Assembly (NCBI GenBank): GCA_004556395.1
Contig: SFHK01000010.1
Span: 1-64,000, forward strand
Direction of reading: 5' to 3'
Source: Clostridiales bacterium
GTDB taxonomy: Bacteria > Bacillota > Clostridia > Christensenellales > Aristaeellaceae
DNA: 64,000 nucleotides
The stretch's first letter is position 1; the number at the start of each line of letters is the position of its first letter. The notes beneath the pieces are model-generated. The model saw nothing but the letters and a program-made list of their open reading frames with translations. It did no database searches and had not been told where the DNA came from. Below, in pieces: positions 25,285 to 32,855 of this stretch. Position numbers and translations under genes: made by a program.

Positions 25285-26823
25285 ATGGCTACGATTCTGA
25301 CTCTGGACGCCGGCACATCCGCGCTGAAGTGCTCCCTGTTCCACACGGACGGCACGCTGAAGCGCGCGTACGCCGCCGAGTATCCCACCTGCTATCCCCG
25401 CGAGGGCTGGGCCGAGCAGAAGGCGGAGGAGCTTCTGGCCGCCGCCGTACGGGCGACGCGCGCGCTTTCCGAGGACGGCGGGCTGGACGACGTGTGCGCC
25501 GTCGGCCTGACCGGCACAATGAACGGCTGTATCGCGCTGACGGAAACAGGCGAGGCGCTGCGCCCGAACATCATCCATCTGGACACCCGCGCGCAGCGGG
25601 AGGTCGATCATCTGACGGAAGCGCTGGGCATGCGCGCGTTTTACGGGAAAACCGGCAACCGGCCGGACGTGCACTACGGCCTTCCCAAGGCGATGTGGCT
25701 GAAGGCGCACGAACCGGACGTATACCGCCGCGCACGTTGGCTGGTGAACACGAAGGATCTGATCTATGGCTTTCTGACCGGCGTTTACGGCCGAAGCGAC
25801 TATTCCGACGCGTCGCTGTTCGGCGCGCTGAACATCCATACCCGCGCGTGGGACGAGGATGTTGTTCATGCCGCAGGCGTCGACCTTGAAAAGCTGCCCC
25901 GGCTTCTGCCGTCCCACGACGTGAGCGGACGCGTGTCCGCCGCCGCGGCACGGCTGACGGGGCTTCGGGAGGGCACGCCCGTGGCCGTCGGCGCGGGCGA
26001 CGGCCCGTGCTCCACGCACGGCTCCGGCGTGTTCGCCGACGGGCAGGCGTATCTTACCGTCGGTTCCAGTGCGTGGGTATGCGGCCTGAGCCGCACGGCG
26101 CGCATGGACGAAGCGATGCGCATTTTCCACTATACCGACATGGATGAGCATCTCGTGAATGTGTGCGGCACGGTACAATGCGCCGCCACCGCGCTGGATT
26201 TCTATCTGAAAACGGTGCTGGGGCTGACAAACGAGCGCGGCGAAATCGATTTTCCCGCCGCTGAAGCGCTGGCGCAGGACTCCGTGCCCGGCGCGCGCGG
26301 CCTGTTTTTCCTGCCCACGCTGATGGGCGAGCGCTGCCCATGGTGGGACAGTGCCGCGCGCGGCATGCTGGCGGGGCTGACGCTTACGCACACCCGCGCC
26401 GACATGGTGCGCGCGGGCTATGAGGGCGTGGCGCAGGCGCTGAACAACTGTGTGGACGCGCTGCGCGAAAACGGCATGACCGTCGACCGGCTCACGCTGT
26501 CCGGCGGCGGCGTGAAGAGCCGCGTATGGCCGCAGATGTTCGCCGACGTGTGCAGCGCCGTCACCTGCATTCACGTGAATCCGCGCGAAACCACGTCGCT
26601 CGGCGCTGCGATGGCCGCGGGCGTGGGGGCGGGCGTATACGCTTCGTTCGCGGACGCGGCAAAGATTGTGCATACCCGCGACGAGCGGCGGCCCGATCCC
26701 GAGACCGCGGCGGCCTATCGCCGTCACACCGCCGTTTATCGCGCGCTCTATTCGCAAATGAAGGACGCCATGCATGCCGCAAGCCGGTATCAGGCGACCG
26801 AATCAGGAGGAAACCATGGCTGA
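25285..26823 (+). CDS. FGGY-family carbohydrate kinase (xylulokinase-like)
   Basis: This 512-residue ATP-dependent kinase begins LTLDAGTSALKCSLF, the phosphate-binding motif of the FGGY fold. It also has GLTGTMNG, WLVNTKDLIYGFLTG, DGPCSTHGSG, and GGGVKSRVWPQMFADV near the C-terminus. It is closest in pattern to xylulokinases, but related pentuloses or hexuloses are possible. The ribosome site is AGGAGGGG. The next small gene starts inside its last codons. Confidence 0.85.
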   Translation: MATILTLDAGTSALKCSLFHTDGTLKRAYAAEYPTCYPREGWAEQKAEELLAAAVRATRALSEDGGLDDVCAVGLTGTMNGCIALTETGEALRPNIIHLDTRAQREVDHLTEALGMRAFYGKTGNRPDVHYGLPKAMWLKAHEPDVYRRARWLVNTKDLIYGFLTGVYGRSDYSDASLFGALNIHTRAWDEDVVHAAGVDLEKLPRLLPSHDVSGRVSAAAARLTGLREGTPVAVGAGDGPCSTHGSGVFADGQAYLTVGSSAWVCGLSRTARMDEAMRIFHYTDMDEHLVNVCGTVQCAATALDFYLKTVLGLTNERGEIDFPAAEALAQDSVPGARGLFFLPTLMGERCPWWDSAARGMLAGLTLTHTRADMVRAGYEGVAQALNNCVDALRENGMTVDRLTLSGGGVKSRVWPQMFADVCSAVTCIHVNPRETTSLGAAMAAGVGAGVYASFADAAKIVHTRDERRPDPETAAAYRRHTAVYRALYSQMKDAMHAASRYQATESGGNHG

Positions 26824-27028
26824 AGTAAACATTGCCCGCATCAACGAGCTGGCGAAAAAGAATAAAACCGAAGGGCTGACCGACGCGGAAGCGCAGGAGC
26901 TTCACGAGCTTCGGCAGGCCTATCTCGAAGCCTTCCGTCACAACCTGCGCGCCCAGCTGGACAGCATCGTCGTCGTGGAGGAAAACGGCGAGCGGCATCC
27001 GCTGAAAAAGAAAGGCTCCGAAAACTGA
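26816..27028 (+). CDS. DUF896 (YnzC-like) small protein
   Basis: A 70-residue protein, RINELAKKNKTEGLTDAEAQELHELRQAYLEAFR, is the helical-hairpin signature of the YnzC/DUF896 family (quoted here in overlapping parts: RINELAKKNK, EGLTDAEAQE, LRQAYLEAFR). A strong CAGGAGG site precedes ATG at 26816, inside the end of the kinase gene. Members are small cytoplasmic proteins found across Bacillota; Bacillus YneA-operon members are linked to the SOS response. A terminator follows. Confidence 0.9.
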   Translation: MAEVNIARINELAKKNKTEGLTDAEAQELHELRQAYLEAFRHNLRAQLDSIVVVEENGERHPLKKKGSEN

Positions 27029-27045
27029 TCTCTTCCCAAAATGCA

Positions 27046-27089
27046 ATCGAGCCCGGGCGCGGTCAAACGCCGCATTCGGGCTCGATTTT
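27046..27089. terminator. Bidirectional terminator
   Basis: ATCGAGCCCG at 27046-27055 pairs with CGGGCTCGAT at 27077-27086, followed by TTT on the plus strand. It separates convergent genes ending at 27028 and 27101. Confidence 0.85.
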
Positions 27090-27100
27090 CCATACCAGTT

Positions 27101-27463
27101 TTATTTTCCTCCGCCGCAGAGCGCGTCCAGCCAGTCCTCGATCACATCCAGCGTTTCCTCATCCACGCTGTCGTCCACAAGAATTTTCCCGTTTTCCTCA
27201 TGCGCGGCCAGCGCGGAGAACGTCATCTCCGGACGCCCCTCAAGCGTGCATTCAATATACGCCCGATACCCCGTGGTCGGCAGCGGCCGGCTTTCAAACG
27301 CCGCGCCGCTTTTTTCATTTTCCCACGAAAGACGCAGATCCGGCGTCGCGTCCGATTCCTCAAAAAGGGCGCCATATTCCCGGAACAGGCGCTTATATTT
27401 CGAAAGAAGCTTCTCCTCCGCGCGAGCCAGCCCCGCCGGATCGGTGTTTGATAGAATCTGCAT
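27101..27463 (-). CDS. Hypothetical 120-residue cytoplasmic protein
   Basis: The ATG at 27463 follows GGAGGG; an upstream extension has no ribosome site. The protein is acidic, begins MQILSNTDPAGLARAEEKLL, and has no signal, membrane segment or recognised motif. A -10 like TATAAT lies at 27486-27491 on the minus strand, so it probably has its own promoter. Confidence 0.75.
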   Translation of the reverse strand: MQILSNTDPAGLARAEEKLLSKYKRLFREYGALFEESDATPDLRLSWENEKSGAAFESRPLPTTGYRAYIECTLEGRPEMTFSALAAHEENGKILVDDSVDEETLDVIEDWLDALCGGGK

Positions 27464-27535
27464 TGATTTTTCCCTCCAATTCATAATTATAGCACGAAGC
27501 GTCCGCGTTTGTCCATCATTTTGGCAAAACCGGGA

Positions 27536-27564
27536 TTGAACGCGCGCCGGATTTCGGGTATAAT
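27536..27564 (+). promoter_or_regulatory. Promoter of the TIM-barrel isomerase gene
   Basis: TTGAAC at 27536-27541 and TATAAT at 27559-27564 are spaced by 17 bases, 33 bases before the start codon. Confidence 0.85.
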
Positions 27565-27597
27565 ACATATGATCAATCATTCCGGAGGCGAAAACCT

Positions 27598-28563
27598 ATG
27601 AAACTCAGCGTATTTGCGGTTCTTCTGCAGGACAGATCCTTTGAGGACGCCTGCAAGTATCTTTCCAGTCTGGGCGTGCAGGCCGTGGAAATCGGCTGCG
27701 GCGGCTTCCCCGGCAAGGCGCACTGTGACGCCAAGGAATTCCTCGCACATCCCGAGAAGATCGACGAAATGCTCGCGACCCTGAAGAAATACAACCTCGA
27801 AATCGCGGCGCTGTCCACCCATGGCAACCCCGTGCATCCCAACAAGGAAATCGCCCGGCAGTTCCATGAGGACTTTGAAAACGCCGTCATGCTCGCCGAG
27901 AAAATGCATGTGGACACCGTGGTAACCTTCTCCGGCTGCCCCGGCGGCTGCAAGGACGACAAGACCCCCAACTGGGTCACCTGCCCCTGGCCGGACGATT
28001 ATTCCGAGATTCTCGAGTATCAGTGGAACGAGGTTCTGATTCCGTACTGGAAGAAGGAAGTCGAGTTCGTGCGCGCCCACGGCATTAAGAAGATTGCCTT
28101 CGAAATGCATCCCGGCTTCTGCGTGTACAACCCCGAAACCATGATGAAGCTGCGCAACGCCGTCGGCCCCGAAATCGGCGCCAACTTCGATCCCAGCCAC
28201 CTGTTCTGGCAGGGCATCGACCCCGTGGCCGCGATTCGCTACCTGGGCGACGCCATCTTCTATTTCCATGCCAAGGATACCAAGATCGACGAGATCAACA
28301 CCGCCATCAACGGCGTGCTCGACACGAAGCACTACGCCGACGAGCTGCACCGCAGCTGGATCTTCCGCTCCGTGGGCTACGGCCACAGCCACCAGGTCTG
28401 GAAGGACATGATGAGCGCGCTGCGCCTTGTGGGCTACGACGGAATGATCTCCATCGAGCACGAGGACAGCCTGATGACTCCCACCGAAGGGCTGGAAAAG
28501 GCTATCGCCATGCTGAAGGACGTTATGATCTTCGAGAGCAAGGGCGAGATGTGGTGGGCATAA
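27598..28563 (+). CDS. Sugar phosphate isomerase/epimerase-family TIM barrel
   Basis: This 321-residue protein has the xylose-isomerase-like barrel pattern with metal ligands in context: AVEIGCGGFPG, AFEMHPGFCVYN (Glu, His), GANFDPSHLFWQG (Asp, His), FHAKDTK (His) and ISIEHEDSL (final Glu). The start follows CCGGAGG. Codon bias is strong, suggesting high expression. It is transcribed alone. Its exact substrate (inositol derivative, ketose or 3-keto sugar) is not shown. Confidence 0.85.
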   Translation: MKLSVFAVLLQDRSFEDACKYLSSLGVQAVEIGCGGFPGKAHCDAKEFLAHPEKIDEMLATLKKYNLEIAALSTHGNPVHPNKEIARQFHEDFENAVMLAEKMHVDTVVTFSGCPGGCKDDKTPNWVTCPWPDDYSEILEYQWNEVLIPYWKKEVEFVRAHGIKKIAFEMHPGFCVYNPETMMKLRNAVGPEIGANFDPSHLFWQGIDPVAAIRYLGDAIFYFHAKDTKIDEINTAINGVLDTKHYADELHRSWIFRSVGYGHSHQVWKDMMSALRLVGYDGMISIEHEDSLMTPTEGLEKAIAMLKDVMIFESKGEMWWA

Positions 28564-28570
28564 AGGGGAT

Positions 28571-28846
28571 GTGGCGGCGGGAGCAAGCTCCCCCGCCACT
28601 GCCACCCCCTGTAGGACGCGGATACGATTTCCTGCGGAAATCCTTTTGATTGGAAGTTCGAGAGGGCTGCGGCCCTCTCGAGCTCTCCGGGGCTGTTCTG
28701 GCGAGAATTTTGGTTTCCGACGACGCGGGACATGGGGGCGCTCCGCTCCCCCTCACCCCCTCGGGTGACGGGGTGCGAGAGGGTTTTCACCCTCTCGCGC
28801 TCTCCCGGGGCTGTTCTATTGAAATTTTTTATTTCCGACGAAATCA
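28571..28846. repeat. Hairpin-rich non-coding repeat region
   Basis: This 335-base gap has no gene. Two imperfect copies of about 70 bases lie at 28656-28724 and 28773-28842. Each has a GAGAGGG/CCCTCTC hairpin, then CTCTCC(C)GGGGCTGTTCT, an AT-rich segment and TTTCCGACGA. Additional hairpins are GTGGCGG...CCGCCAC (28571-28599), GGGGGCG...CCCCC and CACCCC...GGGGTG (28753-28775). The pattern resembles a dispersed intergenic repeat rather than a simple terminator, although it lies between convergent genes and may end both transcripts. Confidence 0.75.
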
Positions 28847-28898
28847 GTATGGAGTTTCCGTTTTGAGGGTTTCCCCTTCGATACAGTGCTATCAACCA

Positions 28899-29930
28899 CT
28901 ATTTGCAGCCCTTTCTGCGCATTTCCTTTTCTGCTTTCATCTGGAAAGCCTTTTTCTTCTCCTTCACGCCGTCGCGGCGCTTTTCGGCGCGGGCTTCCTC
29001 GGCTTGAAGCTTCAGGTAGTTCTTCACACGGCGCGGATCCAAAATTCCGGCTTCCACGGCTTCGCGCACGGCGCAGCCGGGTTCGGTACGGTGGCTGCAA
29101 TCGCGAAAACGGCAGCACCGGGCGTATTCCGCAACGTCGGCGAAAGCCTCGTCCACGCCGCCCGCATCCCACAGACCCATTGTGCGCATGCCGGGCGTGT
29201 CGATCAGGACGATGTTGCCATCCAGTGTAAGAAGCTCCCGGTGCGTGGTCGTGTGGCGGCCGCGGCTGTCGTCCTCGCGGATGCCGCCGACCTTCATCTT
29301 CGTCCCTCCGGACAGAAAGTTCACGATGGAAGATTTCCCCACACCACTCATGCCAATGAGCGCGCACGTGCGATTCTCAAGCGCCGCGCGAAGCTCGTCC
29401 ATACCCTCTCCGGTCTGCGCGCTCACGCACAGCACCGAGGCGCCGTTTGCGATTTCACGCACGCGGGAAAGATATTCCTCCCGTTCCGGCACAAGATCGG
29501 CTTTGCTCAGAACGATAAACGGCTCCGCTCCGCCGGGCAGAAGTGCCGCAAGGTAACGCTCGATGCGGGAAACGTTGAAATCCGCGTTCAAACTGCTCAC
29601 AATCACAAAACGATCGATGTTCGCGGCAATCCGCTGTTCCATATCCACGGGTCCCGCCGCCCGCCGAGTCAGCACGGTTTTCCGCGGGAGAATCTCCGCC
29701 ACGCGTACGCCGCCCGGAATTGGCTCCAGCCGTACCCAGTCTCCGACGCATACGCCGTCCTCATGCCCGGGCGCGCCGATGGCCGGCGCGTAGGTGCACT
29801 CAATTTCGCCCTCATCCGTCGCCACGCGCGCCTGTCCCATGTAGGCCGTTACGACGCGGCCGACAAACTCCGTCGTTCCTTCTTTGCCAAAATACCATTC
29901 ATAGCCATATCGGCTCAATATGCCATTCAT
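28899..29930 (-). CDS. rsgA: Ribosome small subunit-dependent GTPase RsgA
   Basis: This 343-residue protein assists late 30S maturation. It has an OB-fold N-terminus, a circularly permuted GTPase with motifs in the order G4 (LSKADL), G1 (GMSGVGKSS), G2 (RHTTTHREL) and G3 (DTPGM), and a C-terminal Zn knuckle (CCRFRDCSH ... GCAV). The start is placed at the ATG at 29930; the frame is open further upstream but passes through a terminator. The ribosome site (AAAGAGAG) is weak. A promoter, a mini-ORF and a terminator precede it. Confidence 0.9.
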   Translation of the reverse strand: MNGILSRYGYEWYFGKEGTTEFVGRVVTAYMGQARVATDEGEIECTYAPAIGAPGHEDGVCVGDWVRLEPIPGGVRVAEILPRKTVLTRRAAGPVDMEQRIAANIDRFVIVSSLNADFNVSRIERYLAALLPGGAEPFIVLSKADLVPEREEYLSRVREIANGASVLCVSAQTGEGMDELRAALENRTCALIGMSGVGKSSIVNFLSGGTKMKVGGIREDDSRGRHTTTHRELLTLDGNIVLIDTPGMRTMGLWDAGGVDEAFADVAEYARCCRFRDCSHRTEPGCAVREAVEAGILDPRRVKNYLKLQAEEARAEKRRDGVKEKKKAFQMKAEKEMRRKGCK

Positions 29931-29985
29931 TTTCTTCGAATTCTCTCTTTCTTCGGTCGCTGCTGCCCCGCCGAAAAAAGCGCAT

Positions 29986-30014
29986 AAAAATGCCCGACAG
30001 CGAGTGCCGGGCAT
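29986..30014 (-). terminator. Terminator inside the rsgA leader
   Basis: On the minus strand ATGCCCG (30014-30008) pairs with CGGGCAT (29996-29990) and is followed by TTTTT. It lies between a good promoter at 30120-30148 and the rsgA start, so it may act as an attenuator; it could also end readthrough from the upstream ABC transporter operon. Confidence 0.75.
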
Positions 30015-30053
30015 GCAAATGCTTCGTCAATCCCTGTTTTTCGGCGTGTGTAA

Positions 30054-30089
30054 CTATAAAGAATCCCTCACCGTATCCATTTCTCTCAT
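30054..30089 (-). CDS. Possible 11-residue leader peptide before rsgA
   Basis: An ATG at 30089 sits 7 bases after GGAGGTG and encodes MREMDTVRDSL before TAG. It lies about 24 bases after the predicted transcription start and upstream of the leader terminator. No single amino acid is enriched, so classical starvation attenuation is not obvious. The call rests on the strong ribosome site and the position. Confidence 0.4.
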   Translation of the reverse strand: MREMDTVRDSL

Positions 30090-30119
30090 CACACAACACC
30101 TCCAAACAAAGTTTCCCAT

Positions 30120-30148
30120 AGTATACTTCCTCCGCACGCCCCTGTCAA
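30120..30148 (-). promoter_or_regulatory. Promoter of the rsgA transcript
   Basis: On the minus strand TTGACA at 30143-30148 and TATACT at 30120-30125 are spaced by 17 bases. The predicted transcript starts near 30113, giving a leader of about 180 bases. Confidence 0.85.
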
Positions 30149-30188
30149 CCCCCGGGCGCGAATTTTTCAGTCTCCGGCATTTTCCATC

Positions 30189-30932
30189 TCACTCCAGCCC
30201 CAGAAAGCGGCGGGTACGCGGATTTTGGGAGGCGAAGAGGGTTTCCGGCGGGTTATCTTCCACGACGATGCCATTTTCCATGAAGACCACGCGATCGGCT
30301 ACGTCGCGGGCGAAGTCCATTTCGTGGGTGACGACGACCATCGTCATGCGTTCCGCGGCGAGCTCCTTCATGACGGCGAGCACTTCTTTGGTCAGAAGCG
30401 GGTCGAGCGCGCTGGTCGGCTCGTCGAAGCACAGGATCTCCGGATTCATGCACAGCGCCCGGGCGATGGCCACGCGCTGCGCCTGTCCGCCGGAGAGCTG
30501 GTAGGGATACTGGTTTTCTCTATCCGCGAGACCCACCTTGGAAAGCATCTTCCGCGCCTGCGCGACGGCTTCGTCCTTCTTCATTTTCAAAACGTGCATC
30601 GGCGCGTCGATGAGGTTCTGAAGCACGGACATATGCGGAAACAGGTTGAACGACTGAAACACCATGCCCATTTTGAGCGTGATCGCGCGCTGCACATTTT
30701 CCTTCGCATACCGGAGCTTTCCGTTTTGCGTTTCGCACAGCGTGAGATCGTCCATGCGGATCGTGCCGCTGTCGACGCGCTCCAGCTGGTTCAGGCAGCG
30801 CAGAAACGTGCTCTTGCCCGAGCCGCTCTGCCCGATCAGCGCCACCACGTCGCCCTTGTTCACCGTCAGCGATACGCCGCGCAGCACCTCCAGATTGCCG
30901 TATTTCTTGTATATGTTTTCAGCGGTCAGCAT
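30189..30932 (-). CDS. Polar amino-acid ABC transporter ATPase
   Basis: This 247-residue ATPase has Walker A GQSGSGKST, Q-loop FQSFNLFPH, signature LSGGQAQR, Walker B EILCFDEP and H-loop VTHEMDFA, all of the GlnQ/HisP class. It is the last gene of a binding protein-permease-ATPase operon, 13 bases after the permease. It powers import of an amino acid or close relative. Confidence 0.95.
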   Translation of the reverse strand: MLTAENIYKKYGNLEVLRGVSLTVNKGDVVALIGQSGSGKSTFLRCLNQLERVDSGTIRMDDLTLCETQNGKLRYAKENVQRAITLKMGMVFQSFNLFPHMSVLQNLIDAPMHVLKMKKDEAVAQARKMLSKVGLADRENQYPYQLSGGQAQRVAIARALCMNPEILCFDEPTSALDPLLTKEVLAVMKELAAERMTMVVVTHEMDFARDVADRVVFMENGIVVEDNPPETLFASQNPRTRRFLGLE

Positions 30933-30945
30933 GCCTCGCGCCCTC

Positions 30946-31659
30946 CTAACGGTAGTAGTTCATGCGGCGTTCAATCCATTTGCAGGTCTGCTCCACCACG
31001 CCGTTGAAGATGAGGAAAAACACCAGCGCCATGATGTACGGATCCAGACTTACCATGCCGCTCACCTGCTTTTCAGCCACGTGCAATATGGTTCGGTTGT
31101 CCAGACTCACGGCAATCACCTTGGCGATGGAGGTATCCTTGACCAGCGTCACAAACTCGTTGGTCAGGGATGGCATCACGTTTTTGAAGATCTGCGGCAG
31201 CTGCACGCGGAAAAACGACTGCAGGCGCGAATAGCCCAGCACCTTGGCCGCTTCCCTCTGCCCCTGCGGCACGGACTGAATGCCGCCGCGGAAGATTTCG
31301 GCGAAATACGCCGCGTAGTTCAGCGAGAACATGGAAATGATGCAGCGAATGGGAAAGCTGCCGCGCTTGTCGCCGAACAGAAACCGCAGAACCGGCGACC
31401 ACTCGAGCCGCGAAAGCAGAAAATAGCTGAACAGCAGCTGAAGCATCAGCGGCGTGGAGCGAATCAGATAGATGTACACCGAAATCGGCATGCGCAGAAT
31501 TTTGACCTTCGACACGCGCCCCGCCGCCAGCAGGATGCCCAGCGGAATGGACAGAAGGATGGTAAAGCCAAAGATGCGCACCGTCGGCAGAATGCCGGTG
31601 AGCATCACCTTCAGAAGATCGCTGAATTTTTCGGCGTCTGAAAACACGTTGAACAGCAA
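30946..31659 (-). CDS. Polar amino-acid ABC transporter permease
   Basis: This 237-residue membrane protein has five hydrophobic segments and the EAA loop (GGIQSVPQGQREAAKVLGYS) typical of HisMQ/GlnP permeases. Only one permease is present, so it probably works as a homodimer. It lies between the binding protein and ATPase genes. Confidence 0.95.
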   Translation of the reverse strand: MLFNVFSDAEKFSDLLKVMLTGILPTVRIFGFTILLSIPLGILLAAGRVSKVKILRMPISVYIYLIRSTPLMLQLLFSYFLLSRLEWSPVLRFLFGDKRGSFPIRCIISMFSLNYAAYFAEIFRGGIQSVPQGQREAAKVLGYSRLQSFFRVQLPQIFKNVMPSLTNEFVTLVKDTSIAKVIAVSLDNRTILHVAEKQVSGMVSLDPYIMALVFFLIFNGVVEQTCKWIERRMNYYR

Positions 31660-31719
31660 GTTTCTTTCCTCCGTTTACAGCGGGAGACCGAAACCGGCCT
31701 CCCGCCTATTCTCTCCGGC

Positions 31720-32532
31720 TTATTTTGCCAGCAGCACGTCCGTGATCAGGTCGGCGCCGAACCATTTGTTGGAGATTTCGGCCGCCTTGCCGTCTTTCGC
31801 CATTTCAATCAGCGTATCGTACACGGCCTTTTCCAGCGCTTCGTCCGCCTTGCGGAAGCCGATGCCGTACAGGTCGTCGCACAGGCTGCCGGTGCACACC
31901 AGACTCTCGTCGCCCAGCTGCGTGAGCTTATACTGCGCCACGACCTCGTCGATCAGCACCGCGTCCACCATGCCGTTTTGCAGGTTCATGATCGCGTACA
32001 GGTAATCCGCTTCGGTCGTAACCTCGGCCAGCGAAGCATACAGCTCCGAATAGCCGTACTCTTCCAGCGTCAGCACCTCCTCGGCGAACGAGCCGCTCTG
32101 CACTGCCACGTACTTGCCCGCCAAATCCTTCGCTTCCTGAATGCCGGAATCCTTCTTCGTCAGGATGACGATGCGGTTGTTGAGATACGCGGGCGTCATG
32201 CACATGCTCTCCTCGCGGGCGGGCGTGATGGACATGCCGTTCCAGATGCAGTCGATGTTGCCGTTTTCCAGCAGCGTTTCCTTCGCACTCCAATCAATCG
32301 GCTGAAGCACCAGCTCCACGCCCAGCCGCGCGCAGACCTCCGTCGCCAGATCAATGTCGAAGCCCACGATTTCGCCCTTTTCGTTGTTGAAGCCCATCGG
32401 CGGGAAGCTGTCGTCCAGCCCCAGAATCAGCTTGCCGCTGTCCGTCATGCGCTTGAGCGAATCGTCCTCCGCCAGCGCGGTCATGGAAAACACAAAAATC
32501 AGGGAAAGTGCCAACGCCATCAGCTTTTTCAT
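31720..32532 (-). CDS. Polar amino-acid ABC transporter substrate-binding protein
   Basis: This 270-residue SBP family 3 protein starts MKKLMALALSLIFVFSM, a signal peptide ending near ALA. No lipobox cysteine is visible, unusual for a Gram-positive binding protein. LGLDDSFPPMGFNNEKGEIVGFDIDLA is the family N-terminus (parts LGLDDSFPPMGF and GFDIDLA), followed by NGMSITPAREE. The ribosome site is AAAGGAGAG. It heads the operon, 57 bases before the permease. Confidence 0.9.
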   Translation of the reverse strand: MKKLMALALSLIFVFSMTALAEDDSLKRMTDSGKLILGLDDSFPPMGFNNEKGEIVGFDIDLATEVCARLGVELVLQPIDWSAKETLLENGNIDCIWNGMSITPAREESMCMTPAYLNNRIVILTKKDSGIQEAKDLAGKYVAVQSGSFAEEVLTLEEYGYSELYASLAEVTTEADYLYAIMNLQNGMVDAVLIDEVVAQYKLTQLGDESLVCTGSLCDDLYGIGFRKADEALEKAVYDTLIEMAKDGKAAEISNKWFGADLITDVLLAK

Positions 32533-32583
32533 TTTTCTCTCTCCTTTGCCGGTCGCTTTGCTTTAGCTTGCTAACGTGGTAAT

Positions 32584-32612
32584 ATATTAGCACAGCATTT
32601 CAACTCTGTCAA
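32584..32612 (-). promoter_or_regulatory. Promoter of the amino-acid ABC operon
   Basis: On the minus strand TTGACA at 32607-32612 and TAATAT at 32584-32589 are spaced by 17 bases, about 50 bases before the binding-protein start. Confidence 0.85.
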
Positions 32613-32636
32613 CCCTTTTTCGCGTTAACTTCTTGA

Positions 32637-32795
32637 GCAACGCCGCACAAATGAGGTGGTCGGCCGGCGAATGGATTTTTCGTCAGATGCAAATGCAAAG
32701 TTCGAAGGTTTACTGGAGGTAAATCGAGGAATTTGCATGCCGCAGATGGCGGAAAAGACATCGCCTGACGCGCCGCCGAATTGTGCGGTGGTGCC
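32637..32795 (+). mobile_element. MITE-like element, full-length copy
   Basis: The element is about 159 bases and bounded by GCAACGCCGCACAA (32637-32650) and TTGTGCGGTGGTGC (32781-32794), inverted copies with two mismatches. Its first 105 bases match 22691-22795 with two mismatches. It contains the same nested hairpin. It lies between the divergent promoters of the amino-acid ABC operon and the glycosidase gene, ending one base before the glycosidase -35 box. No transposase is encoded; a target duplication was not seen. Confidence 0.8.
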
Positions 32796-32796
32796 C

Positions 32797-32825
32797 TTGT
32801 ATTTTGACATTCGATGCGGTATACT
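32797..32825 (+). promoter_or_regulatory. Promoter of the GH39-like gene
   Basis: TTGTAT at 32797-32802 and TATACT at 32820-32825 are spaced by 17 bases. A TTGACA inside the spacer is only 10 bases from the -10 box and is not used. Confidence 0.7.
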
Positions 32826-32855
32826 GATACCATACAATCAGAAGGGGGCATTCTC

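Noticed and set aside
24481-26775. Minus-strand open frame over the ThuA-like and FGGY genes
   Set aside because: It crosses two well-supported genes and their intergenic promoter-proximal space and has no family features.
32803-32825. TTGACA followed by TATACT as the GH39-like promoter
   Set aside because: The spacing is only 10 bases; the TTGTAT six bases earlier gives the proper 17.
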